NCBI RefSeq assembly: GCF_035999195.1
Contig: NZ_DASYGY010000009.1
Coordinates: 2,108,001 to 2,172,000, forward strand
Length of the DNA stretch: 64,000 nt
Direction: 5' to 3'
Source: Pseudoxanthomonas sp.
Lineage (GTDB): Bacteria > Pseudomonadota > Gammaproteobacteria > Xanthomonadales > Xanthomonadaceae
Part shown: piece by piece, positions 7,993-17,149 of the stretch
How positions within the stretch are numbered: the stretch's first letter is position 1
How the letters are laid out: every line of letters starts with the position of its first letter
Notes under the pieces: model-generated
The model's input: only the letters and a program-made list of their open reading frames with translations
The model's database searches: none
Told to the model about the DNA's origin: nothing
Made by a program: the position numbers and the translations under genes

Positions 7993-9030
7993 CTACTTGA
8001 ACAGCGTCTCGGGGTACTCCGGCTTCTGTTCGCGGGCCAGCAGATGCTGCAAGCCATCGCGCGGGGTCAGGTCACCGTGCAGCACGGCGCGTACGGCACT
8101 GGAGATCGGCAGGTCGATGCCGTGGCGGTCCGCCTGGCGCATGACTTCGTCAGCCGTCTGCACCGATTCGACCACCTGGCCGATGTCGCGCACCGCATCC
8201 TGCAGCGACTGGCCGCGACCGAGCGCAAGGCCCAGGCGGCGGTTACGCGACAGGTCGCCGGTGCAGGTCAGCACCAGATCGCCCAGGCCGGCCAGGCCCA
8301 TCAGGGTCTCCGGCTTGGCACCGATGGCGGCGGACAGGCGCAGCATCTCGTTGAGTCCGCGCGTGATCAGGCCGGCGCGGGCGTTGAGGCCCAGTTGCAT
8401 GCCGTCGGCCACGCCGGTGGCCACGGCCAGCACATTCTTCATGGCGCCACCGAGTTCGGCGCCGACCATGTCATCGCCCGTGTAGGCGCGGAACGCCGGG
8501 CCATGCATCACGTCGGCCACCGCCTGCGCGAACACCGGGTCCGCGCCGTGCACGGTCACCGCGGTGGGCAGCCCCAGCGCCACTTCCTTGGCGAAGGAAG
8601 GGCCGGTCACCACGGCGATCGGCACGTCGGGGCCGAGGACTTCCTCGGCGACCTCGTGCAGGAAGCGGCCGGAGCCGGTTTCGAAGCCTTTCGTCGCCCA
8701 CGCCACGCCGGCCCTGGCCGGGCGCAGCGGCGCGAGCTTGCGCAGGGTTTCGGTGAAGGCATGGGACGGCACGACCACCAGCACCTGGTCGGCATCGGCG
8801 AGCGATGCGGCCAGGTCGGTGGTGGCGCGCAGGCTGTCCGGCAACGGGATGCCGGGCAGGTAGCGGGTGTTTTCGTGCTGGCCGTCGATGGCGGCCGCGA
8901 CCACCGGGTCGCGACCCCACAACGTCACCTGGTGCCCGTGCCGCGCCATCAGCGCGGCCAGGGCGGTGCCCCAGGATCCGGCGCCCAGCACCGCGATCTT
9001 CAGGACATCGGCGGATTTCGGGTCAGACAT
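7993..9030 (-). CDS. gpsA: Glycerol-3-phosphate dehydrogenase [NAD(P)+]
   Basis: This 345-residue cytosolic enzyme reduces dihydroxyacetone phosphate to sn-glycerol-3-phosphate, the backbone of phospholipids. The N-terminal Rossmann motif is VLGAGSWGTALA at about 13-24. The family signatures ATKGFE, VTGPSFAKEVA and the catalytic-lysine region GGAMKNVLAVATG follow. RAGLITRGLNEM and GLAGLGDLVLTCT belong to the C-terminal substrate domain. Length is normal. It follows secB by 52 bp; secB-gpsA adjacency is common in proteobacteria and suggests one transcript from the rhodanese gene onward. Confidence 0.97.
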   Translation of the reverse strand: MSDPKSADVLKIAVLGAGSWGTALAALMARHGHQVTLWGRDPVVAAAIDGQHENTRYLPGIPLPDSLRATTDLAASLADADQVLVVVPSHAFTETLRKLAPLRPARAGVAWATKGFETGSGRFLHEVAEEVLGPDVPIAVVTGPSFAKEVALGLPTAVTVHGADPVFAQAVADVMHGPAFRAYTGDDMVGAELGGAMKNVLAVATGVADGMQLGLNARAGLITRGLNEMLRLSAAIGAKPETLMGLAGLGDLVLTCTGDLSRNRRLGLALGRGQSLQDAVRDIGQVVESVQTADEVMRQADRHGIDLPISSAVRAVLHGDLTPRDGLQHLLAREQKPEYPETLFK

Positions 9031-9082
9031 CCGTCACCCCTGTGTGCGGCAGCGCCGCCCTGACAGGACCACGCACCGGCGA

Positions 9083-9601
9083 TCAGGCGTTGCCGGCCGG
9101 TTCCGAGTTGGCCAGGCTGGCGTCGCCACCCTGGTTGGCGCGCTGGCGCAGCGACTCGGCGTACAGCGCTTCGAAGTTGATCGGCTGCAGGAAGAACGGC
9201 GGGAAGCCGCCGGCCTGCACCAGGTCGCTGACCAGCTGGCGCACGTACGGGAACAGGATGTTCGGGCACTGCGTGCCGAGCAGCACGTCGACGGCCTGCG
9301 GCTCCAGCCCGATCAGGCCGAAGATGCCGGCCTGCTGCACTTCCGCCACGTAAGCGGTCTTGTCGCCGGCCTTGCAGGTCAGGGTCACGCCCAGCACCAC
9401 TTCAAACGCGTTCTCGCCCAGGCGCTGCACGCGCTGGTTGAGGTTGAGCTGCAGTTCCGGCTGCACGTTCTCGGCGAACACGGCCGGCGCGCCCGGGGCT
9501 TCGAAGGAAACGTCCTTGACGTAGATCTTCTCGACAGTGAAAGCGGGGCCAGCGGCTTCGGCGGCAGGCGCAACCGCGCCGTTGGTGGTCTCGTCGGACA
9601 T
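9083..9601 (-). CDS. secB: Protein-export chaperone SecB
   Basis: This 172-residue cytosolic chaperone keeps preproteins unfolded and delivers them to SecA. Family segments are visible: IYVKDVSFEAP near residue 26, the central QAGIFGL, and the conserved CPNILFPYVRQLVSDLVQ and GGFPPFFLQPINFEALY. The N-terminal 20 residues are Ala- and Gly-rich and poorly conserved. Length fits SecB, which works as a tetramer. The gene sits between a membrane rhodanese gene and gpsA; the glutaredoxin gene often found here in enterobacteria is absent. Confidence 0.97.
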   Translation of the reverse strand: MSDETTNGAVAPAAEAAGPAFTVEKIYVKDVSFEAPGAPAVFAENVQPELQLNLNQRVQRLGENAFEVVLGVTLTCKAGDKTAYVAEVQQAGIFGLIGLEPQAVDVLLGTQCPNILFPYVRQLVSDLVQAGGFPPFFLQPINFEALYAESLRQRANQGGDASLANSEPAGNA

Positions 9602-9701
9602 TTCTTTGACTCCGGAATCTGGATTGCGGCGGTGAATGGAAAGTATGTCATGGCGACACGCGGGGCCCGCTTCAAGGGCGGGTCCGCGGCCACCCGGGGG
9701 C

Positions 9702-10145
9702 TCAGCGGCCCTTGATCAGCGGCAGGTCGGCCTGCTGCCAGGCGGCGATGCCGCCTTCCAGCACGTAAACCTTTTCGAAGCCGGCCTTCTTCAGCCGCTT
9801 GGCGGCGGCGCCGGACGCCTGCCCGGTGCGGCAGACCAGCACCACCGGCTGGGACCTGGCCCCGGCCAGCAGCTTGCCTTCCGGGTCGAACGCGCTGGGC
9901 AGCACGTTGCGGCTGCCGGCGATGTGGCCCTTTTCGAAGTCGTTGCTCGCCGACAGGTCGATGACCAGGGCGTTTTCGCTGTTGACCAGGTGGGTCAGCT
10001 CGGCGGGGCGCAGCACCTTGTAGCCCCGGAACAGGCGCGCGACTTCGGTGTAGACGATGCCGACCGTCAGGGCCACCAGGCCGAGCGACAGGATCTGGTT
10101 GTAGGGAGAACGGGTGGCGAAAGCCAGGACTTCTTCGAAATTCAC
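9702..10145 (-). CDS. Membrane-anchored rhodanese-domain protein (YibN-like)
   Basis: The 147-residue protein has one N-terminal transmembrane helix (about 15-38) and a rhodanese domain (about 45-145). The active-site loop CRTGQAS carries the catalytic cysteine of sulfurtransferases. The end LEGGIAAWQQADLP is typical. The family moves sulfane sulfur or takes part in redox handling. YibN-type proteins near secB are common in gammaproteobacteria, but the physiological acceptor is not known from this sequence. It probably leads the rhodanese-secB-gpsA transcript. Confidence 0.88.
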   Translation of the reverse strand: MNFEEVLAFATRSPYNQILSLGLVALTVGIVYTEVARLFRGYKVLRPAELTHLVNSENALVIDLSASNDFEKGHIAGSRNVLPSAFDPEGKLLAGARSQPVVLVCRTGQASGAAAKRLKKAGFEKVYVLEGGIAAWQQADLPLIKGR

Positions 10146-10208
10146 AGGGCGGGCGATCTTCGAGCGGGCGGCGATTGTCGCACAGGACGCCGAGGGGGCG
10201 CCGGACGG

Positions 10209-10631
10209 CTACTCGCCGTTCCACAGGTCCGGCAGGCCCACGACCAGCCACCACCGCTTGGCTTCGGGGTCCCAGCGCCAGCGTTCGCGGTAGCGCATCG
10301 TGCGCTCGGCCATGGTGTGCTTGTTGATGACGCGCAGCTCGATGACCCGTTCGACCGTGCCGTCCGGGCCACTGCCTGTGGTCAGGTCGCGGTAGCCGGA
10401 GATCTGCACCTGCTGGTAACGCTCGAACTCCAGCTCGGTCATCGGGTGCTCGGCCTGGTAGGCCGGGTCGACCAGCTGCCAGGCGGTCTCGAAGTCGCCC
10501 CAGCGGATCGCGGCGGCGTAGGCATCCTGCATCGGCTGCAGCTTGCCGCGCTGCAGCCGGCTCTGCGCCGCTGCCGGTACCAGCACCGCCAACAGGCCCA
10601 TCGCCAGCAGCCACGTTCCGATCCGATGCAT
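10209..10631 (-). CDS. Small periplasmic protein of unknown function
   Basis: About 140 residues with a signal peptide (about 1-23, ending in AAA). The mature part contains a segment like nuclear-transport-factor-2 or DUF4864 folds: AYAAAIRWGDFETAWQLVDP, then RVINKHTMAERTMRYRERWRW and a tryptophan-rich end. ATG 10631 was chosen over 10649 because AAGGGGA precedes it. I do not recognise a named family with confidence. It lies 10 bp downstream of the thioesterase-like gene on the same strand, so the two are probably cotranscribed. Confidence 0.7.
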   Translation of the reverse strand: MHRIGTWLLAMGLLAVLVPAAAQSRLQRGKLQPMQDAYAAAIRWGDFETAWQLVDPAYQAEHPMTELEFERYQQVQISGYRDLTTGSGPDGTVERVIELRVINKHTMAERTMRYRERWRWDPEAKRWWLVVGLPDLWNGE

Positions 10632-10658
10632 GCGCGTCCCCTTCGTCATGGCCCCATG

Positions 10659-11117
10659 CTACCGCTTCGCGATGGCCACGAAGCGTCCGCTCAGCGTGGT
10701 CGCCATGCCGCCTTCAGGCAGGCGGACGTACGCGTCCACCTGGATGCGGGCCCGACCGCGCTGCACCAGCGTGTCGACGAAGGCCTCCAGCGACTGGCCC
10801 TCGGCGAACCGGGCCTCGGCGACCAGGTCGCCGTAGAGGGGTGCCAGATAGCGGATCTGACTGTCGGCCACGTAGACCTCCGCCTTCAGTCCGGCGAGCC
10901 GCAGCTTCAGCGTCACCAGGCCCCAGCCCGCCACGGTCATCAGCGAGGTCAGGCTGCCGCCGAAGGCATTGCCTTTGTCGTTGACGTTGGCGGACAGCGG
11001 CGCGGTCAGTCGCAGGGCGTCGTCGTGGAAACCGTCGACCTCCACGCGCATCGCCGCCACCGGCGGCATGCCGCGACAGTAGTCACGCAGTTCCTGCAGG
11101 GCTTGCTCCGGGCTCAT
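10659..11117 (-). CDS. Hotdog-fold thioesterase-like protein (YiiD C-terminal type)
   Basis: The 152-residue protein matches the putative thioesterase domain at the C-terminus of YiiD. The central hotdog helix is NDKGNAFGGSLTSLMTVAGW at about 46-65, followed by beta-strands (YVADSQIRYLAPLYGDLVAEA). This places it in the hotdog superfamily, which hydrolyses acyl-CoA or acyl-ACP thioesters. No substrate can be read. It is divergent from hemD with only 16 bp between the start codons, so promoters of the two genes must overlap coding or leader sequence. Confidence 0.75.
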   Translation of the reverse strand: MSPEQALQELRDYCRGMPPVAAMRVEVDGFHDDALRLTAPLSANVNDKGNAFGGSLTSLMTVAGWGLVTLKLRLAGLKAEVYVADSQIRYLAPLYGDLVAEARFAEGQSLEAFVDTLVQRGRARIQVDAYVRLPEGGMATTLSGRFVAIAKR

Positions 11118-11133
11118 CGCTCATAATCCGCGT

Positions 11134-11904
11134 ATGGGACATCCAACGCCGCCGGCATGGTACGTCATCTCGTTGCGGCCCCAGGGCGGGCACGATGCGC
11201 TGAGGCGCGCCGCGCGGCGACACGGGGCGGGCCTGCTGGCGCTGTCGCCATGGCGCATCCGTCGCTGCGACGACGATGGCACCCGGCGCGCCCTGCGCGA
11301 TGCGCTCGCGTGTCCGATCGTCGTCTTCACCAGCCCGGCGGCCGTGTCCGCCGCGCACGCACTGCAGCCCCTGCGGGCGGGCGCCGGGCAGACCTGGCTG
11401 ACGGTGGGTGCGGGCACGGCGGCGGCCCTGCGTCGTTGCGGCATCGACGACGTGGGGTTTCCCCGTCGCATGGACAGCGAAGGCCTGCTCGCGCTGCCGC
11501 CGCTGGCCGCGATCCGTGGCCAGCGACTGGGGTTCGTCACCGCGCCGGACGGCCGCAATCTGCTGGTGCCGACGCTCGAAGCCCGTGGCGCGCGCGTGCA
11601 ACGCGCCGAGGTGTACCGGCGCGAGCCGATTCCGCTGGCCGCTCCCGCGCTGGCGGCGCTCGCGGCCCTGCAGGCGCCCGCCTGCCTGCTGCTCAGCAGC
11701 GGCGGTGCCCTGCACGAAGTCCTGTCGCAGCTCAGCGCGCCGCTGGCCGTACGCCTCAGGACGATGCCGGTCGTCGCCGCGAGCGAACGCCTGGCGCGGG
11801 CAGCGGACGAAGCCGGCTTCGCGCGTGTCGTGCTCGCCGACGGCCCCCGCCCCGCGCAGCTGATGAAGGCGGCGTGCACGATCGGACCCGCCGGCATCCG
11901 GTAG
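11134..11904 (+). CDS. hemD: Uroporphyrinogen-III synthase
   Basis: This 256-residue enzyme cyclises hydroxymethylbilane to uroporphyrinogen III in tetrapyrrole synthesis. HemD is poorly conserved, but two alternating Rossmann-like lobes are visible. VFTSPAAVSAAHAL falls at about 64-77 and TVGAGTAAALRRCGI at about 90-104. GQRLGFVTAPDGRNLLVPTL, LLLSSGGALHEV and PVVAASERLARAADEAGF complete the pattern. Position directly before hemX and hemY confirms the call. hemC is not in the window. Confidence 0.92.
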   Translation: MGHPTPPAWYVISLRPQGGHDALRRAARRHGAGLLALSPWRIRRCDDDGTRRALRDALACPIVVFTSPAAVSAAHALQPLRAGAGQTWLTVGAGTAAALRRCGIDDVGFPRRMDSEGLLALPPLAAIRGQRLGFVTAPDGRNLLVPTLEARGARVQRAEVYRREPIPLAAPALAALAALQAPACLLLSSGGALHEVLSQLSAPLAVRLRTMPVVAASERLARAADEAGFARVVLADGPRPAQLMKAACTIGPAGIR

Positions 11905-11948
11905 CATCTGCGGCACCCATCACGTTTTGCCTGTCGCCAAGGACGCCT

Positions 11949-12974
11949 GTGAACGACCAGTCCGCTTCTCCGCCCCGCGCCGACCATCGGGCACGCCTTG
12001 CGTTCGTCGCGCTGGCGTTGATCGTCGTCGCCATCGGCACCTGGCGGGGCTGGGCGTGGTGGCAGGCACGCAGTGCGCAGGCGCAATCGATGCAATCGGC
12101 GGCGGAACAGCGCCTCGACGCGCTGGAATCCCGTACCGAGGCGCTGCGTCGCGACCAGCGCGCGCAGGCGCAACGCCTGCTCGACGCCGCCGCGACCAAC
12201 CGCGTGCTGCGCGACGAAGTGCTCGGCCTCGGCCAGCGCGGCGCCCTGCTGGAAGAGAGCGTCGCCAAACTTTCCGACCCCACCCGCCACGGCGCGCAGG
12301 CGCTGCGGCTGGACGAAGTGGAACTGCTGCTCTCGCTGGCGGCGCAGCGCCTGGACATCGCCCACGACGTCGCCGGCGCGCGTCGTGCCTACGCGCTGGC
12401 GGCCGGCGCGCTGGACGGCATCGACGACCATCGCCTGCTCAATCTCAAGCAGGCGCTGGCGCAGGAACGCAGTGCGCTCGACGCGCTGGGAGAGGGACCG
12501 CAGGCCGCCGCAGCGAAACGCCTGGACGCCATCGCCGCGGCGTTGTCCGGTCTGCCCCGCGATACATCCCCGGCCGCCGATGCCACCGCCCGGCCGACCT
12601 GGCAGCGCTGGCTGGCGCCGCTGGTCGATGTGCGTCCCACGCGCGACACCACGCTGGTGGCGCCCGACGCGCGCACGACGGCCGAGACGGCGCTGCAGGT
12701 CGAGATCAGCCTGGCGCGCGCCGCGCTGGAACGCAACGACGAGGCGGCCTGGCGCGCGGCCCTGGCGCGCATCGACGGCTGGCTGCCGCGGTTGTGGCCG
12801 AATTCACCCGAACGACGGCAGGTTCACGCGCAGTTGCGCACATTGCAGGCGGTGTCGGCGCCTCGCCCCACGGAACTGGGCAGCACGCTGCAGCAGTTGC
12901 GTGCGCTGCGTGGTGCGGGCCTGAGGCTGCAGGTGCCGACGCCATCCTCGGATACACCGGAGGTCGCGCCATGA
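11949..12974 (+). CDS. hemX: HemX-like membrane protein of the heme operon
   Basis: The 341-residue protein starts with GTG at 11949. It has one N-terminal transmembrane helix (about 17-38), then a coiled-coil rich in Ala, Gln and Arg (about 45-110). A helical periplasmic domain contains the HemX core (DEVELLLSLAAQRLDIAHDV). HemX is often annotated as uroporphyrinogen-III C-methyltransferase, but it lacks that catalytic domain and its role is unknown. The end overlaps hemY by four bases (ATGA), so the two are coupled. Confidence 0.88.
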   Translation: MNDQSASPPRADHRARLAFVALALIVVAIGTWRGWAWWQARSAQAQSMQSAAEQRLDALESRTEALRRDQRAQAQRLLDAAATNRVLRDEVLGLGQRGALLEESVAKLSDPTRHGAQALRLDEVELLLSLAAQRLDIAHDVAGARRAYALAAGALDGIDDHRLLNLKQALAQERSALDALGEGPQAAAAKRLDAIAAALSGLPRDTSPAADATARPTWQRWLAPLVDVRPTRDTTLVAPDARTTAETALQVEISLARAALERNDEAAWRAALARIDGWLPRLWPNSPERRQVHAQLRTLQAVSAPRPTELGSTLQQLRALRGAGLRLQVPTPSSDTPEVAP

Positions 12975-14230
12975 AGCCATTCCGTACCGTCGTGATGCTG
13001 TTGTTGCTGCTGCTGGCCGGCGTGCTGGCCGCGCAATGGATGGCGGCGACCGATCGCGACCTGGGCGAGGTGTTCGTCCGGCTCGGCGGTTACGACCTGC
13101 ACACCAATGTTCCGCGCGCCCTGCTTTCGCTGGTGCTGGTGGCGGCGGCACTGTGGATCGCCTGGCGCCTGCTGAGCCTGCCGTTCCGCGCCTGGAGTCG
13201 CCATCGCCGCAAGCAGGCGCGCGCACGCCTCATCGATGGCCTGGATGCGCTGCACGCCGGCTACTGGCAGAAAGCCGAGAAACTGCTGGAGCGCGCGTCG
13301 GAGGATGCCGAGGTCGGCACCGTCGCACGCGCTGCCGCCGTCCGCGCCGCCCAGGCCCGCGACGATGACGCAGCGGTGCAGCGACATCTGCTCGCCCTGC
13401 GCGAGCGCTCCGTCCAGGCGCATGCGATCACCGCGGCGCAGATCGCAATCGACGCCGGCCGCCCGCAGGAGGCGCTGGCCGTGCTGGATGCGGCCGAGGT
13501 GCAACCACTGCCGCCGCGCGGCCTGGCGTTGCGCGCGGACGCGTTGGCCGGCACCGCGCGCGCAGGCGAGGCCTACGGACTGCTGGGCGCTCTGAAACAG
13601 CAGCAGGCCCTCGCCCCCGCCGCGTTCGATGCCCTGGAAGTACGCCTGGCCGAGCAGTCGCTCCGCGAAGCGGCCGATCCCAACGTGTTGGCCGAGCGCT
13701 GGGAAGTCCTCACCAAGCCGCTGCGCCTGCAGCCGTCGGTGGTGGCCGCCTATGCCGAACGCGCCGCGGCGCTACGCTGGGAGGATGCGGCCACGCGCAG
13801 CATCGAACAGGCGCTGGAATCGCGCTGGGACGAAAATCTAGTGGCGCTGTACGGCCGACTGCCGGTCGGCAAGCTGGATTCCCGCCGCGCCAGCGCCCAG
13901 CATTGGCTGCACGCGCATCCTTCGAGTCCGGCGCTGCTGGTGACGCTGGGCCGACTGGCGCGCCAGCAGGGTCAGTGGACGGCGGCACAGGAATTCCTGC
14001 ATCGCGCGGTTGCCCAGGGCGCAGGGGCGGAGGCGTGGGAAGAACTGGCGATCGGCTTCAACGAAGCCGGCGACACCGCATCGGCCCAGCAATGCCACGC
14101 CAACGCCGTCAGGGCCGCGCGCGGCGACCTGCCGGTGAAACTGCCGGTGCGCGACATGCGGCAGGAGATCCATGACGCCGCCGTCGTCGAAGAGCGCGAC
14201 GCGCATGGGCTGCCACGGCTGAAGGAGTGA
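12971..14230 (+). CDS. hemY: HemY-like TPR membrane protein of the heme operon
   Basis: This 419-residue inner-membrane protein has two N-terminal transmembrane helices (about 7-26 and 46-66) with the short conserved loop RDLGEVFVRLGGYDLHTN between them. A long TPR solenoid (about 85-400) faces the periplasm or cytoplasm. HemY of this kind is a scaffold found with hemC-hemD-hemX in gammaproteobacteria. It is unrelated to protoporphyrinogen oxidase HemY of Bacillus. Length and layout are normal. Confidence 0.9.
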   Translation: MKPFRTVVMLLLLLLAGVLAAQWMAATDRDLGEVFVRLGGYDLHTNVPRALLSLVLVAAALWIAWRLLSLPFRAWSRHRRKQARARLIDGLDALHAGYWQKAEKLLERASEDAEVGTVARAAAVRAAQARDDDAAVQRHLLALRERSVQAHAITAAQIAIDAGRPQEALAVLDAAEVQPLPPRGLALRADALAGTARAGEAYGLLGALKQQQALAPAAFDALEVRLAEQSLREAADPNVLAERWEVLTKPLRLQPSVVAAYAERAAALRWEDAATRSIEQALESRWDENLVALYGRLPVGKLDSRRASAQHWLHAHPSSPALLVTLGRLARQQGQWTAAQEFLHRAVAQGAGAEAWEELAIGFNEAGDTASAQQCHANAVRAARGDLPVKLPVRDMRQEIHDAAVVEERDAHGLPRLKE

Positions 14231-14388
14231 CGGCGATGGCAGCCGCGCGCTCGCTCCAGCGGCGCGATCCGGACGCTGTGCCGCGCATCTGGCGGGTTCC
14301 GCGCGCTTCAGGCAGGCCACCTGCGCTGACCCGGCATGACCCGGGGACGCGTGTGACAATCCGGATATCCCCTCTCCGGTGACCGATC

Positions 14389-16134
14389 ATGATCCGACGC
14401 CTGCGCCTCTGGCCGCTGCTGGTTCTGCTGTTCGCGGTCACCTTGCACGCGAAGACGCCGGTGGCCCGGGGAACGGGAGGCGCGGCCGCCACGATCAGCG
14501 AACAGGCCACGCAGTCGGCGATCACCATTCTCGACCAGGGCGGCAACGCGGTGGATGCCGCCGTGGCGGCTGCCGCCACGCTCGGCGTCACCGATCCTTT
14601 CAGCTGCGGCATCGGCGGTGGCGGTTTCATGGTGGTGTATCTGGCGAAGGACCGGCGCGTGATCACCCTCGATCATCGCGAGACGGCGCCGGCGTCCACG
14701 CAGCCGACCCTGTTCGTCGAAGGCGGCAAGGAGATCGACTACGACACGGCCGTCGCCAGCGGCCCGTCCGTCGGCGTGCCCGGCACCGTGCGCGGCTGGC
14801 ATGAGGCACTGCAGCGCTACGGCACCCTGCCGTTCGCGCAGGTCCTTGCCCCGGCCATCGACGTAGCCGAACGCGGCTTCCGCGTCGATGCGAACTTCTC
14901 GGGGCTGGTCGCGCGCAATGAAGCCAAGTTCGCCCGCTTCCCCGCCACGGCCGCGCTGTACCTGCGCGATGGCAAGGCGATTCCGGCCGGCGCGATGCTT
15001 CGCAATCCGGATCTCGCACGCACGTATCGCCTGCTCGCGAGCGGCGGCGTGGACGCGTTCTACCAGGGTCCGCTGGCCAACGCGATCGTCGACACGGTCA
15101 ACCGCCCACCGACCGCGCGCGGCGTCTCGGTGCGCGGCGGCCGCATGACGCTGGCGGACCTGGCCAACTACGATGCGCGCGTGCGCCTGCCGGTGCGTTC
15201 GACCTACCGCGGTTACGAGCTCTACGGCATGCCGCTGCCGAGCAGCGGCGGCGTGACCGTGTTCGAGGCCTTGAACCTCCTGGAAGGCTACGACCTCGCA
15301 TCGCTGCCACGCGCAGAGGTCGAGCACCTGTACCTGGAAGCCAGCCGACTGGCCTTCGCCGACCGCGATGCCTACCTGGCCGATGCCGAATATGTCGACG
15401 CACCCGTCGCGGGCCTGCTGAGCAAGGACTACGCCGCACAACGCCGCGCGCTGATCGATCCGAACCGGGCCGCGTCAGGCGTCGTGTTGGCCGGCGACCC
15501 CTACCCGTTCCAGCACGATCCCAGTCCTCCACTGCGTCCGGCACCGCGCACGCTGCAGCCGGAAAGCGCGCATACCACGCACCTCACCGTCTCCGACAAG
15601 GAGGGCAACGTCGTCGCCTACACCTTCACCATCGAGGACTGGGGCGGCAGCGGCATGGTGGTGCCGGGCTACGGCTTCCTGCTCAACAACGAACTGACCG
15701 ACTTCGATTTCACCGGCCCACACCCGAACGTGCCCGAAGCCGGCAAGCGCCCGCGCAGCAGCATGACGCCGACGATCGCGCTGAAGGACGGCAAGCCCGC
15801 GTTCTCGATCGGCAGTCCCGGCGGCTCCACCATCATCACCACCGTGCTGCAGACCATCGTCAACTACATCGATCTCGGCATGCCGATGGACCAGGCCATC
15901 GACGCGCCGCGGCTCTCACAGCGCAACAGCGCGGCCACCGACATCGAGCCGGGCTACTCGGACAGCGAACAGGCGAAGGCGCTGATGGCGCGCGGGCAAC
16001 GCTGGTCAGCGCAGGCAGAGGACATCGGTGCGGCGAACGCGTTGGTGTTCAATGCGGACGGCACGGTGACGGCGGTGAGCGAAGGCCGTCGGCATGGGGT
16101 GGGGAGTGCGGGGGTGCAGACGCCTGCCAGATGA
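14389..16134 (+). CDS. ggt: Gamma-glutamyltransferase
   Basis: This 581-residue secreted enzyme hydrolyses or transfers the gamma-glutamyl group of glutathione and related peptides. It has a signal peptide (1-21), the N-terminal GGT signature GGNAVDAAVAAAATLGV, and GIGGGGFMVVY. The self-processing site lies at SAHTTHLTVSD, where Thr396 becomes the N-terminal nucleophile of the small subunit. The C-terminal part has PRSSMTPTIAL and SPGGSTIITTVLQT. The enzyme acts in the periplasm. It is a single gene with its own upstream gap of 158 bp; nothing else recognisable is in that gap. Confidence 0.96.
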   Translation: MIRRLRLWPLLVLLFAVTLHAKTPVARGTGGAAATISEQATQSAITILDQGGNAVDAAVAAAATLGVTDPFSCGIGGGGFMVVYLAKDRRVITLDHRETAPASTQPTLFVEGGKEIDYDTAVASGPSVGVPGTVRGWHEALQRYGTLPFAQVLAPAIDVAERGFRVDANFSGLVARNEAKFARFPATAALYLRDGKAIPAGAMLRNPDLARTYRLLASGGVDAFYQGPLANAIVDTVNRPPTARGVSVRGGRMTLADLANYDARVRLPVRSTYRGYELYGMPLPSSGGVTVFEALNLLEGYDLASLPRAEVEHLYLEASRLAFADRDAYLADAEYVDAPVAGLLSKDYAAQRRALIDPNRAASGVVLAGDPYPFQHDPSPPLRPAPRTLQPESAHTTHLTVSDKEGNVVAYTFTIEDWGGSGMVVPGYGFLLNNELTDFDFTGPHPNVPEAGKRPRSSMTPTIALKDGKPAFSIGSPGGSTIITTVLQTIVNYIDLGMPMDQAIDAPRLSQRNSAATDIEPGYSDSEQAKALMARGQRWSAQAEDIGAANALVFNADGTVTAVSEGRRHGVGSAGVQTPAR

Positions 16135-16195
16135 CCCACACAGAATCCGGCTGCTCGGGTTGAGGTGATCGAATAGGCTCCGCAAAGCCAGGGAT

Positions 16196-17119
16196 CTAGA
16201 CTTCTTCAAAATAGTCCGAATCCAGACGCTTCACCACGTAGGTCGCCACGGGTGTTACACCGACGCCATGATCGATCATCAGACTGGCAATCTGGATGCC
16301 GTCCAGAAGCACCACTTTGACGTCGATGTGCGAGACGTAGTCCCTGGCTTCTGCGGAGAAAGCGCTGGTCGTCATGAAGACGCCTTTTCGCGCGCGCTGA
16401 CCATGCAGCGCGCCGACGAACTTCTGGATCTCGGGACGGCCGACGGTTCCTTGCCAGCGTTTGGCCTGCAGGTAAATCACGTCCAGGCCCAGACGATCCT
16501 CCTTGATGATGCCATCGATCCCGCCATCACCGGATCGCCCGATACGCTCTCCCGCGTCCCGCCTGGATCCGCCGTATCCCATGGCGACCAGCAACTCCAC
16601 AACAATCTGCTCAAAGAACTCGGGGTTGGCTTGCAGCAGCCGCTCAAGGACTTGCGATGCGAGCTCGCTTCGCAACTGTTGATAAGCGCCCTGTAACGCC
16701 TCATCCGGCGTCACTTGGTCTGTTGCCGTCGACTGGGACAACACCTGGGTGACATTCGCGACCGACTGCTCCGGGGATCCCATCAGGAATTCCCTGAACT
16801 CCGGGAAGCTCGCAAGGAACGTCTTGTCGATACTGACAGGCGGTGCTTTAAGTACTTCGCGACCTCGCTCGGTGATCTCGAAGTACCCTCGTTTCGGCTT
16901 GGCCAGCAAGCCCGCTTTCATCAGATAGAAACTGGCCCAGCCTGTCCTGTTTCTGAGCGCCGTCTGCTGACCGCTCGGCAGCATTGTCGTGCGCTCTTCC
17001 GAGGTCAGCCCAAACTCGTCGCCCAACAGCCTCTCGGCGGTTGGTAGGTCGTTTGCGAGCCGGGCAGCCGCCAACCTCAGGAGAGGCAACATCAATTGAT
17101 CGTAGGTCGGAACCGGCAT
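16196..17119 (-). CDS. Mrr-family restriction endonuclease (type IV-like)
   Basis: The 307-residue protein has an N-terminal Mrr_N winged-helix region (about 1-95, with RTGWASFYLMKAGLLAKPKR and FEITERGREVL) and a C-terminal Mrr_cat nuclease domain (about 180-300). The catalytic pattern is GDGGIDGIIKEDRLGLDVIY followed by LQAKRW, the D-QxK variant of the PD-(D/E)xK fold. Mrr proteins cut DNA carrying foreign methylation. No methyltransferase is adjacent, which fits a modification-dependent nuclease. ATG 17119 has AAGGAGG in front. Base composition is visibly less GC-rich than its neighbours, a sign of acquisition between ggt and the thiolase gene. Confidence 0.88.
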   Translation of the reverse strand: MPVPTYDQLMLPLLRLAAARLANDLPTAERLLGDEFGLTSEERTTMLPSGQQTALRNRTGWASFYLMKAGLLAKPKRGYFEITERGREVLKAPPVSIDKTFLASFPEFREFLMGSPEQSVANVTQVLSQSTATDQVTPDEALQGAYQQLRSELASQVLERLLQANPEFFEQIVVELLVAMGYGGSRRDAGERIGRSGDGGIDGIIKEDRLGLDVIYLQAKRWQGTVGRPEIQKFVGALHGQRARKGVFMTTSAFSAEARDYVSHIDVKVVLLDGIQIASLMIDHGVGVTPVATYVVKRLDSDYFEEV

Positions 17120-17149
17120 GCAGCCTCCTTGCCAAACAATCAAACGATA

